From assembly GCF_016808335.1 (NCBI RefSeq), contig NC_053136.1, forward strand, positions 2,772,531 to 2,836,530: a DNA stretch of 64,000 bases. The letters run 5' to 3'. Every line of letters begins with the position of its first letter. Within the stretch, counting starts at the first letter, position 1. A model generated the notes under the pieces. That model saw nothing but the letters and a program-made list of their open reading frames with translations. It was not told the origin of the DNA and searched no databases. Positions 34,201 through 44,240 of the stretch are shown piece after piece. The DNA is from Panicum virgatum (lineage: Eukaryota; Streptophyta; Magnoliopsida; Poales; Poaceae). The translations under genes were made by a program, and so were the position numbers.

Positions 34201-35421
34201 GTATGCCTAAGGTTCCAATGAATCTCTCGCCCTCAATGTTCAACTGCTTGGGCTTTATTTCTTTAATCTTGCTTTGGATTTGTTTAATCTTGGTGACTAC
34301 ATTCATTTTTTTAATCTTTCCCATGATTTCTATAAGCACATTCCCTTTACCTTCGCCAACTTGCCAACCATCAGAAGTAGAACTATCGGCATCACTTGAG
34401 TCTTCATCCTCCTCGTCCTCATTGTCATCCTCCTCTTCCTCGTCATCCTCGTCATCCTCCTCCTCTTCTTCATCATCAACGATACCATCAATATCGTTGT
34501 CAGCATTGCCTTGCGGTTCCTCCTTGGCTTGATCTGTGCCTTCTTGCTGGGATGGCGGTTTGCTACTATCGAGCTCCCGCAGGATGTAGTAGAGAATATC
34601 AAAGGGTCGCAGCATGAGAAAATAGAGGTGAACCTTGGGAAGGTCAACCAAGATCGTCCTGTGCTCGAACAGGGCTCCCATGGCAACCGAATTATCATGG
34701 GCAACATTGCGCGCATCCTCTTTGTTCAGTGTCACAATGGCGATGGACGGCATCCCTGATCTCGCCTTCTTGGCTTTGGGCTCCATCACAAGCTTGAGCC
34801 AGTCGGCTAGCTTATCGGTGCAGTAGTCCTCTAAGTGCAAGGCTCCAGAGCTATTCGACGGGGATCAGAACTGTCGGCCAGTACAGCCGCTTCAATGTGA
34901 AGGTCGTCGTCGTCTTCCTCCTCTGCGGCCAGAAGCCTGGCAGCAGCAGCTTCAGTTGACGGTGGTGCTGCGGAGGTCCCCGCCGCCTTCCCGGGGATGT
35001 CCACGCCGTACCTGAACCGCCGCTCGCCAACGTCGCGTGCCCTCTCTTTGAGCTCGCGAAGCCGGATGGCCGCCTTGTGCTGGGCGATAACCTTGTGCAG
35101 CAGCCAGAAAGCCCACCAGAGGTAGCTCCAGCGACCGCCCCTGGCTTGGTACACCGCCGGGTCGCCACGCTGGAGGAAGAGGTCGAGGCAGTTGCGGCAG
35201 TCGTGGGCGAGGTCCCGGACCTGCCTCATCCAGGTGCGCACCTGCTCGTCGTGCCCGCCGACGGGCGGCGCCGTCCGGGCCAGGTGCTCCAGGAAGCTCT
35301 GCATGCTCTCCATTTCCTCCTTGATGAACTCGACGTCGATCCCGACGCGGCTGAGCAGCAGGGCCTCATTGCGGAGGAGGCCCAGCAGCGAGCTCACGGC
35401 GCCTGACGCGAGCTCAGCCAT
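31220..35421 (-). pseudogene. CC-NLR-like disease-resistance gene, degenerate NB domain, one frameshift
   Basis: Minus strand, start ATG 35421, stop TAA 31220, no intron needed. Residues 1-130 form an Rx-type coiled-coil domain ([40 protein letters not shown]). At about 34857 the frame shifts by one base; the new frame continues [14 protein letters not shown] to the stop, about 1,200 residues. The NB region is unusual: no P-loop GxGKT is found, and the kinase-2 equivalent reads KRVFVILND, RNBS-B GAVIITTTKD, RNBS-D CLLYLAIFPQCY and the MHD position VHGF. An inserted Asp/Glu-rich stretch (about 34470-34385) and a 21-residue tandem repeat lie before it. Leucine-rich repeats follow from about 32830 to the end (LLLLKYLSLRGTNITHLPNE, HELEVLDIRQTNVPDD). 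NLRs sense pathogen effectors in the cytoplasm. The single frameshift could be real or an assembly error, so the gene may be functional. Confidence 0.8.
34082..34207 (-). repeat. Perfect 63-bp tandem duplication inside the NLR-like gene
   Basis: Units 34082-34144 and 34145-34207 are identical as far as I can read and add 21 residues (GIPLMALLLLNSPSHGQVEVE twice) in frame. The unit is hydrophobic then acidic. Confidence 0.9.
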
Positions 35422-36730
35422 GTCGGCGGCTGCGGTGGCGCGGGCGCCGGCGCCGGCGCACACCTCCCCTCTTCTCCTCTCCTCCCCCCTGCTCCGCCTA
35501 GCTCACTGGATAATTATTTACTAGGTAGATAATCCGGTTAGCGCCAATAGCTAGGACGGACACAAGCCAACAACGCATTATATATGCATTCGTTTCTTCA
35601 AGAACAGCTAGTGCTACCTCTGTGTCTTAGCTTTGTTTCAATAAATGGCGCAAGCTATCGCAATGCTTTGGCCTAGCTTCAATGCACGGCGATACTCGCT
35701 CTTTCTTTTCCTTAGGCACGCAATGCAAGCATGGCATTATTCCACTAAAAGGATTATATTCTTTGCTTCATAGTACTCCGGAACCCCTTTACTGCTACTT
35801 TGAATCCTTTCACCGCTTTGCTTGCGGATGTGTTCTCGCATCTATTCCACAGTCTGTCTCTGTCTCGCAAAGACTCCAATCCCCTATAGAACATAGCTGG
35901 CACACATGAACAAAATACTGAATTAGCCGCCTTAGGTTATCGCTCAAATCAAAACTCAAAGGTCATATCCGATCCCTTGAACCTGTTTTTCTTTTACACT
36001 TTGATCTAGTACTCACTTCGGTACCCTAAAGCAAGTCGTTTTGAAGTTGCCTAAGTCAAACATTTTAAACTTTCGCTACAAATAAATTCTTTTGTGTTGT
36101 ATTGCTTAGCTTATTCGTGACGAGTAGACAAGAAGCCATTCGAAGACTTCCAAGATCAAAACTTTAAAGAATTTGAGCAGCAGCAAGTGACAGAGAAAAT
36201 CAAGTACAGAGATCATATTTCATCCCAATAACATTTATTTTGCACTTGCATGTATTAAATTGATGAGTACTTATTATCCTATTTGAATAGTCTGCCTGGC
36301 CTCCGTCGGCGGCTCCGGCGCGGCTGCTGCGACTGCGACCGCCGGCGACGGGAAGACGCGCAGCCGCATCTCTGAATTCTGATCAGGCCGGCCTGTGTAC
36401 TGTGTAGTGTAGTGTAGAACTGGGTCGGACCAGGCGACTTGGCTATCTTGTAGCTCAATCTGGATCTTGTAGGACTGCAGGGCGATCTCCATGGCATCCC
36501 ACGATCGACTCCAGCACGTTTAGGATGCTGCAGCTTGCCTGAAGCCCTGAATTATGTTTTTTTTTCCCGTGATGATCTGGATCTGCTGCGATGCCTTGCC
36601 TGTAAACGATTAAACAAGCAAATAAACAACGTCTTGTATGGGCCGCAAAAACCAGTGCAAAGGTCTGATCCGTTTGACGCCCAACTCCGGAACGGATAAC
36701 CATCGCATGTTTACGGCCCAATATTGGGCA
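35422..36730. other. Upstream region of the NLR-like gene; no gene seen
   Basis: A pyrimidine-rich TCCCCTCTTCTCCTCTCCTC block lies 45-75 bp before the NLR start codon on the opposite strand sense. The rest is AT-rich sequence without domains. A minus frame at 36497-36274 (SYKIQIELQDSQVAWSDPVL) is short and has no match I know. Confidence 0.4.
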
Positions 36731-36741
36731 GCTAGGTTCCC

Positions 36742-37293
36742 CAAAATCTTATATATTTTTCGAAAGATTTTTTCTTCCTCACCTTCCAATATTTAAGATT
36801 CGTACAAATCATATCATCCGTTGGATCCTCTCAACCCTAACCTTCTTCCTCCTCGTGCCTTTTCCTCGTTATGCGCCGCCGCCGCCCATGAGACCGCTCG
36901 TCCGCCTGGCAGCCGTCGTCACGAGCGCCCACACATCCGCCGCGGCGTGCTGCTGCTGCTCATCGCCGCGCGCTGCATGCTGCTGCTCGCCGTCGCGGCT
37001 TGCTGCTGCGTGCTGCTGCTTGCCGCCGCCGCGCGCTTGCTGCTGCTGCGTGCTGCTGGAGAAGAAATTTTCAACATTTTTATTTTAGTATTTTCAACAT
37101 TTTATGTTTCCAATTTCAACATTTTGTCTTTACAGATTCAATATTTTGAAAGCCAAATGTTGAACATGTTTAACAAAATATTGAGATAATCCGACTAAAA
37201 TGTTGAACATGTTTGCAGTAGATAATTAGACCAAAGTGGGCTTTAAAGATGAAGGTCTTATCTATCTTCCAGAAGATAGATAGGAGCCCCCGC
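36742..37293. mobile_element. Non-autonomous TIR element, possibly MULE-related
   Basis: The 11-bp GCTAGGTTCCC flanks both sides (36731-36741 and 37294-37304), a target duplication. The inner ends are imperfect inverted repeats: CTTATATATTTTTCGAAAGAT at left against CCTATCTATCTTCTGGAAGAT when the right end is inverted. The interior has a GC-rich Ala/Cys/Leu-coding stretch (36850-37060), then AT-rich TTCAACATTTT repeats. The GC-rich core may be a captured gene piece (Pack-MULE style), but its low-complexity GCTGCT repeats give no identity. MULE duplications are usually 9 bp, so the family call is tentative. Confidence 0.6.
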
Positions 37294-37708
37294 TAGGTTC
37301 CCGTTGCACCTTGTTCCAAAAGAAAAAAAAAAAAGGTTCCGTTGCACCTTCTAGGCTTGTACATTGGTTGCAACCATTTCTTGTGTGATTATTTCTTTGT
37401 GCTGGAATAAGTAAGCGTTGCAGGGTTGCATGCAGCGTGCCTCCAGCTGATGGTGTCTGTCCATGACAATCTTATCAGGCAGGTTGCAAATGATAAGCCT
37501 AAAAAGTCATACATTTACATTTATATCTAACTAATGTGTACCAAAACAATGAAAGATTGCTATATATTCGATGTCCATAAATTTCTACTACTCTTTGTTC
37601 ACATCTAATACAATCGGTTACTCATTTCCAAAAAAAATAGTCAAATTAAAACACCTCTTGCAGGGAAGCTTATTACGCTATCTTGCATTGATTACTCTCT
37701 GTCTGTCT

Positions 37709-37719
37709 CTATATATATA
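37709..37719 (+). promoter_or_regulatory. Candidate TATA box of CRP1
   Basis: CTATATATATA about 90-100 bp before the CRP1 start codon; the matching position upstream of CRP2 has TTTATATATT (43858-43867). Confidence 0.45.
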
Positions 37720-37808
37720 CTGGTGATGATGATGAGCCGAGGAGATGAGGCCAATGTTCGCCTCTCATCTCTCAAACAGATAAGAGATTGGCAATCAACC
37801 TACCGAAT

Positions 37809-38343
37809 ATGAAGGGCAGCTCGGTATATGTGATGGCCATCCTCTGTTTCGCCATTCTCTTTGGATGCTTAGCATTGTCTACACAATGTAAGTCTCTTCG
37901 TTCCAAATTATAGGTCGTTTAGCACAACTAATATCGAATTCTGGCACGCGTGCAATTGTATATCATGTGCCATACTGAAAATAAAAAAGAAATATTTTAC
38001 AGGCCATTCTTCCCCCCCTCCTCGTCACCACCAGCAGCTCAAGGTCATGCGCACAAGGGGACTGTTCATAAGCACTAGCCCGACCAACAGAAGCAGCTAC
38101 CACACCGAGGTCGAGTGCCCCGGCGATGACGCGGGGAGCCAATTCTGCGCCGCGGAATGCCACTGCCGTGGCCACCGCGACGGCCCCTGCTTCTGCTGCC
38201 TGCTGGACAGACCCTCCAACTATTCCATGCCACCGCGGTGCTTCGACAAGCTGGGCGACTGCAAGGCCAGATGCCCCCTCTGCCACCCCGCTTGCCCGTC
38301 CGCAACGACCTCGGCCGGATTATTCAACTCCTCGCATGAGTAG
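37809..38343 (+). CDS. CRP1: secreted cysteine-rich peptide, MEG/ESF1-like
   Basis: Two exons: 37809-37887 (ATG; GTAAGT donor) and 38003-38343 (after TTTTACAG; stop TAG). The intron splits a cysteine codon (phase 1). The protein is about 139 residues. It opens with a signal peptide (MKGSSVYVMAILCFAILFGC, LALSTQ), then a variable His/Pro/Arg region, and a mature part with paired cysteines: ECPGDD, CAAECHCRG, CFCCLLDRP, GDCKARCPLCHPACP. The C-x-C ... C-x-C-C ... C-x3-C spacing is that of cereal MEG and Arabidopsis ESF1-type peptides, which are exported signals in seed or pollen tissues; this assignment is by pattern only. No break is seen. CRP2 (43935 onward) is its tandem duplicate. Confidence 0.75.
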
Positions 38344-39671
38344 TAGTTACATGACGGCTCTCGTGTTAAAATAATGTCGTTGTGAAACAATAATACTCTA
38401 GGCGATGCCTTCACCAACGCCTATTTTGAACTTTTGATCCCTGTAGTTTTTCTGGACTCGTACAAATTTTCGACAATTTCGATGAAAAAAAAAGAGAAAT
38501 GTTCGTGCTAGCTCCGTCCGTTGCTGATTTTCTTGCTTCATCGATCTCATCTGTCTGGAGGCAGAGGCGAGCATAACTTTGTTAATTCCATTATTCAAAA
38601 GGGTTAATCTGATTCTGATCCATGTCGTCTACATTTATTTATTTATTTTCACGTGCATGATGATCTTTGATTTGTGCCTTTCCTCCACCAGTACTGTATG
38701 AATCTACCTGAGATTCAGGCGAGTTTCATGGAGAGACTGCCGGCGATCGAGCGCGCAGATTGTCTCGCGCGGCGATGAGTCCAGATCACTCGTCTCAATC
38801 TCAGAGTGGATGGAATAATCCCCAAAGGTTGGGTGGTTCATGACTCTGTCGTCATCAGTTTCTGTCTGTCCGTAAATTCAGTGGGCACCATTGCACCTCA
38901 GTGTGCAAGCCGGCCACCGCCATGGACTCCGTATATGCAAAGGTGACTCTCGCCCTGTTCGGCTGGAACTATCTGGCTGGCTGGGCTGGCAGCTCCAAAG
39001 CCTAGCAGAGGAGGCCAATGGCTGGGCTGATCAGCCCAGACGAACTATCTGTCGTCGTCGCCGTCTCATTCACGCCGATCACCTGATCATGAAGCTTGGC
39101 GAGTTGGACGAGGGGCTTTGCTTCGAAGATACGACAGCAGACCGTTGAACTTTTTTTTTTCTGATTCCTGTTTAGTCCTGGAGTTGTAGGTGTTTCAGTT
39201 TTCTGGTTGTTTTGTCAGACGTGTCTCTGGTGAGCTAGTATCCCCAGCGCCCGTGTTACTGAAAAACGCTCTAGTGCTTTCTATAAAAAGCAGGATCTGT
39301 TCTGGTTCAAAAAAAAAAAAATGAAGCTCGTTCGCTGGAATCGGAAATTCGGAACTCGGGGTCTCCAGCACCAGCACAACTACCGACGTCTCTCTGACTG
39401 TCTCGAGGAAGTACCTGCCAACCTCGTATGCTTTAATCCCACATCCCCCCCCCCCACCCCCCCCCCCCCCCCCCCCCCTCCGGATTCCTCCCTCCCTTCC
39501 AACCTGCGCACCAGAACCATCCGCCGTAACCGAGCAACCGGCATGGCCTCCATGAACTGGGGGGCTGCCAGGTGGGACCGGGCAATGGACGAGGCTGTGG
39601 ACCGCGAGAACGAGGACACAGGCTTGCGCCTCCATGTTCTCGGCCCGCAACTGGAATACGACCCAGTCAAG
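38344..39671. other. Intergenic; poly(A) block, no supported gene
   Basis: Downstream region of CRP1. A13 at about 39309-39321 may be the tail of an old retroposon. From 39321 to 39670 an open frame interrupted by a poly-C tract ends in MASMNWGAARWDRAMDEAVD-like sequence right at the MULE edge; it could be a fragment of a gene broken by the MULE, but nothing matching is seen on the other side (42917 onward). Confidence 0.35.
39445..39478. repeat. Poly-C tract
   Basis: Thirty-four bases of C interrupted by one A. Length may be unreliable in any assembly. Confidence 0.9.
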
Positions 39672-40105
39672 GTTTTTTTTTCATTTTTATATTAAAAAAA
39701 ATTAAAATTTCAAAAATATATGGCTGTTCCAAGAAATTTCAAAAATGGGCCCTATCGCCCATGGGGAGGGCGACAGGCTTTTTTTGTAAAAAAAAATTTA
39801 CAAACTGGTCCTCGGTCAGCGCGGCGCGGGGGCTGGGGGGGCGACAGGGCCCTCTCCTCTATATAAGCCCCCCATTCCCTCCTCATTTGAGCCCAAAAAT
39901 TCCAACAAAAATCCAGAAAAAAAGAGAGGAACTTCCACCAAAAATCCTGAAAAAAAAGAGAGGGGTGAGGAGAAGGGAAGCGGCGAAACCCTGCCGGATT
40001 ACGCACTTGTGATCTGCAAGTAATTATATTTGAATCCATTGATATTGTATAGCAATTTAATATAATTAGTGCTATAGTAGAACAATTTAAGTACGAGTTC
40101 GAGGA
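39672..40105 (+). repeat. Left TIR of the long-TIR MULE
   Basis: Inverted match to 42475-42916. Contains CTCTATATAAGCCCCCC (about 39856), a likely TATA promoter reading inward to the Myb/SANT-like gene. Confidence 0.85.
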
Positions 40106-40185
40106 TAGAATTAATTTTTGGATAGTGAAATATAGAATTGTAAATTTATAATGACAGTACTTTATTGATATTACAGCATAAGGCA

Positions 40186-41112
40186 ATGGCTGCCTCCAAT
40201 TCTGGAGGATTTTCATGGACCGAAGAAAAATCTAGTATAATACTTGATATCATGACACATCTTTTAATCAGTAAGAAGTTGGATCCATTAGCGGATGGTA
40301 CGATAGAGATGGTGTTGTCCAAAATAGTATAATTTAAAGATTTCACAATGTTTCGAGGTATTACAACGCAAGATGTAAAGGGACACCTGCTAGAACGTCG
40401 GAATATATACATGAGAGTATGTGAACTAGCGAATCATCCTAATGTCATTGGATTCTTACAAAGTTCTTGTAAGATATGGATGCGGCCAGAGATGTATGAG
40501 ATGCACATTAAGGTAACTCTCATTCAGTTCTAATTCCGTCCGTCATTTGGAATCTATATTTATAAAATAGTAAAATTGTTGTTTAATTATATGCTAGGAT
40601 TACCCCGAGGGCACGGAGTTGATTAACAAATCGATACCAAATTTCTGTAAATTGGTATGTATCTTCGGTGGACTTATGCCGCAAACGAGGCGAAGGAGGT
40701 GGAGAAGATCTTCGGGTGATAGTACTTGGCCTCCACAAGAACAGATGACCGGAGGTTCGTCAAGTCATGCTGCAGCACCTCAAGCACCAAGTTGTGTTAA
40801 CTGGGATGACGACATGGATGATTTCATGCCCCCCCCAAACCATGGCCTCCAACACATGATGTTCCTCCCCCTGTGCATGAACCTAGATCCAGAAAAGAAA
40901 GAAAGGGAAAGGCAAGAAGTTCGTCGAGCCATACTACACCACCTGCAGCACCACTATCTGTCAACTGGGATGACGACCTAGATGATTTCATGCCACGTCA
41001 TCCTTCACGAGGCCGCCACCACACGCGGACCTACAGCCTCCCCGACGATAGGGAGGCCGAGGAGGTAGGTCACGTCCTGCAGCGTAGGATTTCTAACAGC
41101 AACCTGGAATAA
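40186..41112 (+). pseudogene. Myb/SANT-like DNA-binding protein of the MULE
   Basis: Starts at ATG 40186 after a TTACAG acceptor. The first exon reads SGGFSWTEEKSSIILDIMTH and NIYMRVCELANHP ... SSCKIWMRPEMYEMHIK, ending at an AAG/GTAACT donor (about 40511). The next exon, after ATGCTAG, gives DYPEGTELINKSIPNFCKL. This is the Myb_DNA-bind_3 pattern (Trp-led helix, then a W..Y...P segment). An in-frame TAA lies at about 40330. The C-terminus has two copies of VNWDDD(M/L)DDFMP (40796 and 40965) separated by a frameshift. Such proteins accompany plant transposases, probably for DNA binding. Non-functional as it stands. Confidence 0.6.
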
Positions 41113-42219
41113 CATACGAGGTAGGTTATCATATGATGCCTCGTATGTGCCGAACCGCATCTCGAACACCTTTTGTTTAGCCCGCCATGCCTTCAAATAA
41201 CTAATGGTGTACTGGTAAGTCTGCTCAATGTGTCGAACAATCATTTTTGGCTCATAATTTAGGTTGTCCATAATCAACCCATATATTTGCTTTGCAACAA
41301 AGTTGCATGATATATTGTGATGCGAGGGATGAACTTCTAACAGCAAACAAGTGTGCTCTGTCACAATGGAACATTTCCAGTTCGACTTCCATTTTCTCTT
41401 GAATGCATGTACTCGCCATGGACATCCATCATTCACACACTTCACCTCATATTCTTTACTGCCAGACTTCACGACTCTAAATTATCGCTTCAATGATATT
41501 GCCCATACTCTCACAGCATCTTTTACGGCTTCAATGTTTGGATATGTTGCACCTTGCACTACCTCATTCCCTCTGTACTCCCTCTCCTAATTTTGTACGT
41601 CTTCTACGACATGATTGCCAAAACCATGCTCCTTCCACTCTTTTGGCAATGAGTACTGCTCGTCATCAGATGAGCCCTCATATTCTTCCATCTCCATTGC
41701 GGCTTGGTCTTCTGCCTCCATCTCATCCACGATGCTATGTATCCTCTCTCCCTCATCAGCAAGGCCCTGTGGTCCGATGTTTTGGTTCTCTATCTCTTCT
41801 GACTCATCCTGCTCAACATAGTTGGTCTCTCTTCGAATACTCGGAGTTGCTTGATCTGCACCATGTTGGATTTCATTTTGTGTCTTCTCCCGAGTTTGAA
41901 CAAGAATGGCCAGAGGCCACCCACGCTCTAGAGCTGCTTGCATGTACTTCTTCTAGTCATCAGTGCTGTGTATCATCATCAATTCCCATAAATCACTTTC
42001 TACTTCCCAATTAACAAGAGAATGGACGGTCATCACATGTGTCTCCGGATCAACACGGAACCCACGCTGTAGCCACTTATATATGGAATCAAAACTCATC
42101 TCCAGAGGTTTATCTATGGCGCTAGATGTGCACTTAAAGGCAGAAAGGTCTACTCCATTTGGCTCATACAAAATATTGTAGTCACCAAAAAATACTTGAA
42201 ACTACATCTTGCTCGACAT
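41005..42219 (-). pseudogene. Truncated MURA-like transposase joined to plant-mobile-domain sequence
   Basis: Minus strand, single frame from ATG 42219 with stops at codon 6 (42204), near 41953, 41587 and 41476. It has the MURA N-terminus with an acidic region, then the MuDR-type zinc-binding domain (EVKCVNDGCPWRVHAFKRKW, FVAKQIYGLIMDNL, ISYLKAWRAKQKVFEMRFGT, YDNLPRMLFQ). At about 41085, just after VAVRNP, it switches to TLQDVTYLLGLPIVGEAVGP, which is the start of a plant mobile domain (PMD, the MAIL1/MAIN family domain), and ends soon after. The catalytic DDE domain is absent, so an internal deletion seems to have joined two MULE genes. The PMD piece overlaps the 3' end of the Myb/SANT-like gene on the other strand. 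Confidence 0.7.
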
Positions 42220-42474
42220 ATCTGTATATCACAGAATACTTATCGAGTTATACTCTTTACTTCGCTACCTTATTCAATAATCCGTAAAAATTAAGTATGG
42301 ATTTCAACTACAAATTTAAGTATTCATAACTACGTGATGACACTCAAATTCTATACTGCATATGCGAAATTCTATTCTAAATCGTAATTAATTTATAAAC
42401 ACGTCTCTAATAGTACTGCAATTGTAATAATAAACGCGTAGTCTTAATTTCCTAAACTAATAATAAACGTGTAT

Positions 42475-42916
42475 CCTTAAACTCCTACTTAAATTAGTTC
42501 TACTATAGCACTAATTAAATTTAATTACTCTACAATATCAATGGAAAATACATAAGTTAAATATAAATACCTGCAGATCACAAGTGCGGAATCCGGCAGG
42601 GCTTCGCCGCTTCCCTTGTCCTCACCCCTCTCTTTTTTTCTGAATTTTTGGTGGAATTTTTGGACTCAAATAAGGAGGGAATGGGGGTGGAGGGCTTATA
42701 TAGAGGGGGGACCCTGTCGCCCGTTGGGGGGGCGCCCCCTCCCCCCGCCGCCGAGCCTCCGCGACGTGCTGACCGAGAACCGGTTTGTAAATTTTTTTTA
42801 CAAAAAAGGCATGTCGCCCTCCCCATGGGCAACAAGGGCCCATTTTTGTAATTTCTTGGAACGGCCATATATTTTTGAAATTTTAATTTTTAAAAAAATA
42901 TAAAAATGAAAAAAAC
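42475..42916 (-). repeat. Right TIR of the long-TIR MULE
   Basis: Inverted match to the left arm, with small indels. Its inward-facing TATATAAGCCCTCCACCCC (about 42708-42690, minus) is the matching promoter for the MURA-like gene. Confidence 0.85.
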
Positions 42917-43560
42917 GCATCACCTTGTATGCGCCGCGAAAACAAGTACAGAGGGTTGTGGACCTGGCCCGTTTGGGATGACGATGGGGGGTTGACCGTT
43001 GACGATGTTTCCGTCCGATGGAGTGGGCGCTCCATCTTGTTCCTGTCCTATCAGTCGCTGCGCTTCCCGTTGCACACCGTGGAGTTGTGCTCCATCGCCT
43101 CGGCTGTCGTCACAATCCGTATTGGGGAGTGGTTGCCGTCATGGGCGGTCACATTCCCTGCTGTACGACGCGACCGCTCGGTGGCGGACCCCTCATCGAC
43201 TGGGGGCGCCCCCCTCTGGCTTGGGGTCAGCAGATCGCCACATGGCTGCTCGGGCCCTTCCCGAGCAGGGCGGAGCGAGGCAGCTCTCGCAGGGGTCGGG
43301 CGAGTCGGAACTCCCCCGCGGAAGTCGGGCGAGGCAAACCCCTCCCACGGAGGTCGGGCGAGCCCACTCCTCATTGGGGGCGTGGACCCCCTTTGGGAGT
43401 TGGGATGCCTGCGTTTCTTGGGCTGGCATTCGCTGCTTTGTTTTAAGTGTTGATTCGCCAACGGGGATTAAGCCGGTATCCGGTGGTTAAGTACCACCAG
43501 TTATTTTTATCCTCATCACTTCGTGTCATATCTTTTGTTTTTGAAAAGGACATCTTTTAT
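42917..43560. other. GC-rich sequence with a short GGTCGGGCGAG repeat; no gene
   Basis: Three imperfect units of about 29 bp containing G(G/A)(A/G)GTCGGGCGAG lie at about 43293-43370. The sequence looks like part of an LTR of a GC-rich gypsy family but has no partner in the window. Confidence 0.4.
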
Positions 43561-43857
43561 ATCCAATTCTTTTAATGTGTCTGGCAGCTGATTGTGTCCA
43601 TGACAATATGTTCTGGCAGATTGCGAGGATAAGTCTCACATATCATGTATTCATGATATTCTGTACATACTAAAACAAAGGATGATTCGTATATATGGCT
43701 ATATGCACCATCATTTAATTTTGCCTATCCACCTCGTATAGCAAGCAGTTAATGTCCATAACTTTTGTAATCTTCTTGATATATAATCAGTAACTCGTTT
43801 CCAAATTATTAGTCAAATGGCAGCATCTTAAGATCAGTTAATTAGTAGTTTATTCTC

Positions 43858-43867
43858 TTTATATATT
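43858..43867 (+). promoter_or_regulatory. Candidate TATA box of CRP2
   Basis: TTTATATATT about 70 bp before the CRP2 start, at the place that aligns with the CRP1 TATA. Upstream, blocks such as AGCTGAT(T/G)GTGTC...CCATGACAAT and CTC(G/A)TTTCCAAA are shared with the CRP1 promoter. Confidence 0.4.
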
Positions 43868-44240
43868 GAGCTGGGTAGCCAGGCCATTGCTCACCTCCAA
43901 TCTATCTTCTCTCTAACAGAGAGCTAGGCTAACAATGGAAAAGGCAAGAAAGGGTATAGATACAAGCAGCAGCATGAAGGGCAGCAATGGTGGCGGGAGC
44001 TTGCCATATGGGACGATTGTCATGTGGCTAGCTATTCTCTTTGGATGCCTAGCATTGTCTGCACAATGTAAGTACACTCCATGCGTCATTATGGGACCAT
44101 ATCTATTGTAAGTCATTTACAGTGGCCTTGTGCAGTCACAGAGGCCGGGAACAATTTTTTTTAAAAAAAAGTATACAGTGACGAACACAAAATATTTGTA
44201 GGCCGTTCTCATGAGCTGCTCAAGAATGTCTATTTGGTAG

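Larger units (their letters stand above)
39672..42916. mobile_element. MULE with long terminal inverted repeats
   Basis: Left arm 39672-40105 and right arm about 42475-42916 are inverted copies: from GTTTTTTTCATTTTTATATT at the tips through GGGCCC...CCCATGGGGAGGGCGAC, GCACTTGTGATCTGCA and on to AATTAGTGCTATAGTAGAAC. Arms of about 430 bp are typical of Mutator-like elements. The flanks GTCAAG (left) and GCATCACC (right) do not match, so no target duplication is visible. The interior has a plus-strand Myb/SANT-like gene and a minus-strand MURA-like fragment. Confidence 0.85.

Noticed and set aside
36821..37189. Leu/Ala/Cys-rich plus-strand frame
   Set aside because: Comes from GCTGCTGC-type low complexity inside the small TIR element; it runs into the AT-rich arm.
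43018..43446. Several overlapping GC-rich frames after the long-TIR MULE
   Set aside because: All three frames are open because of composition and short GGTCGGGCGAG repeats; none shows a domain.
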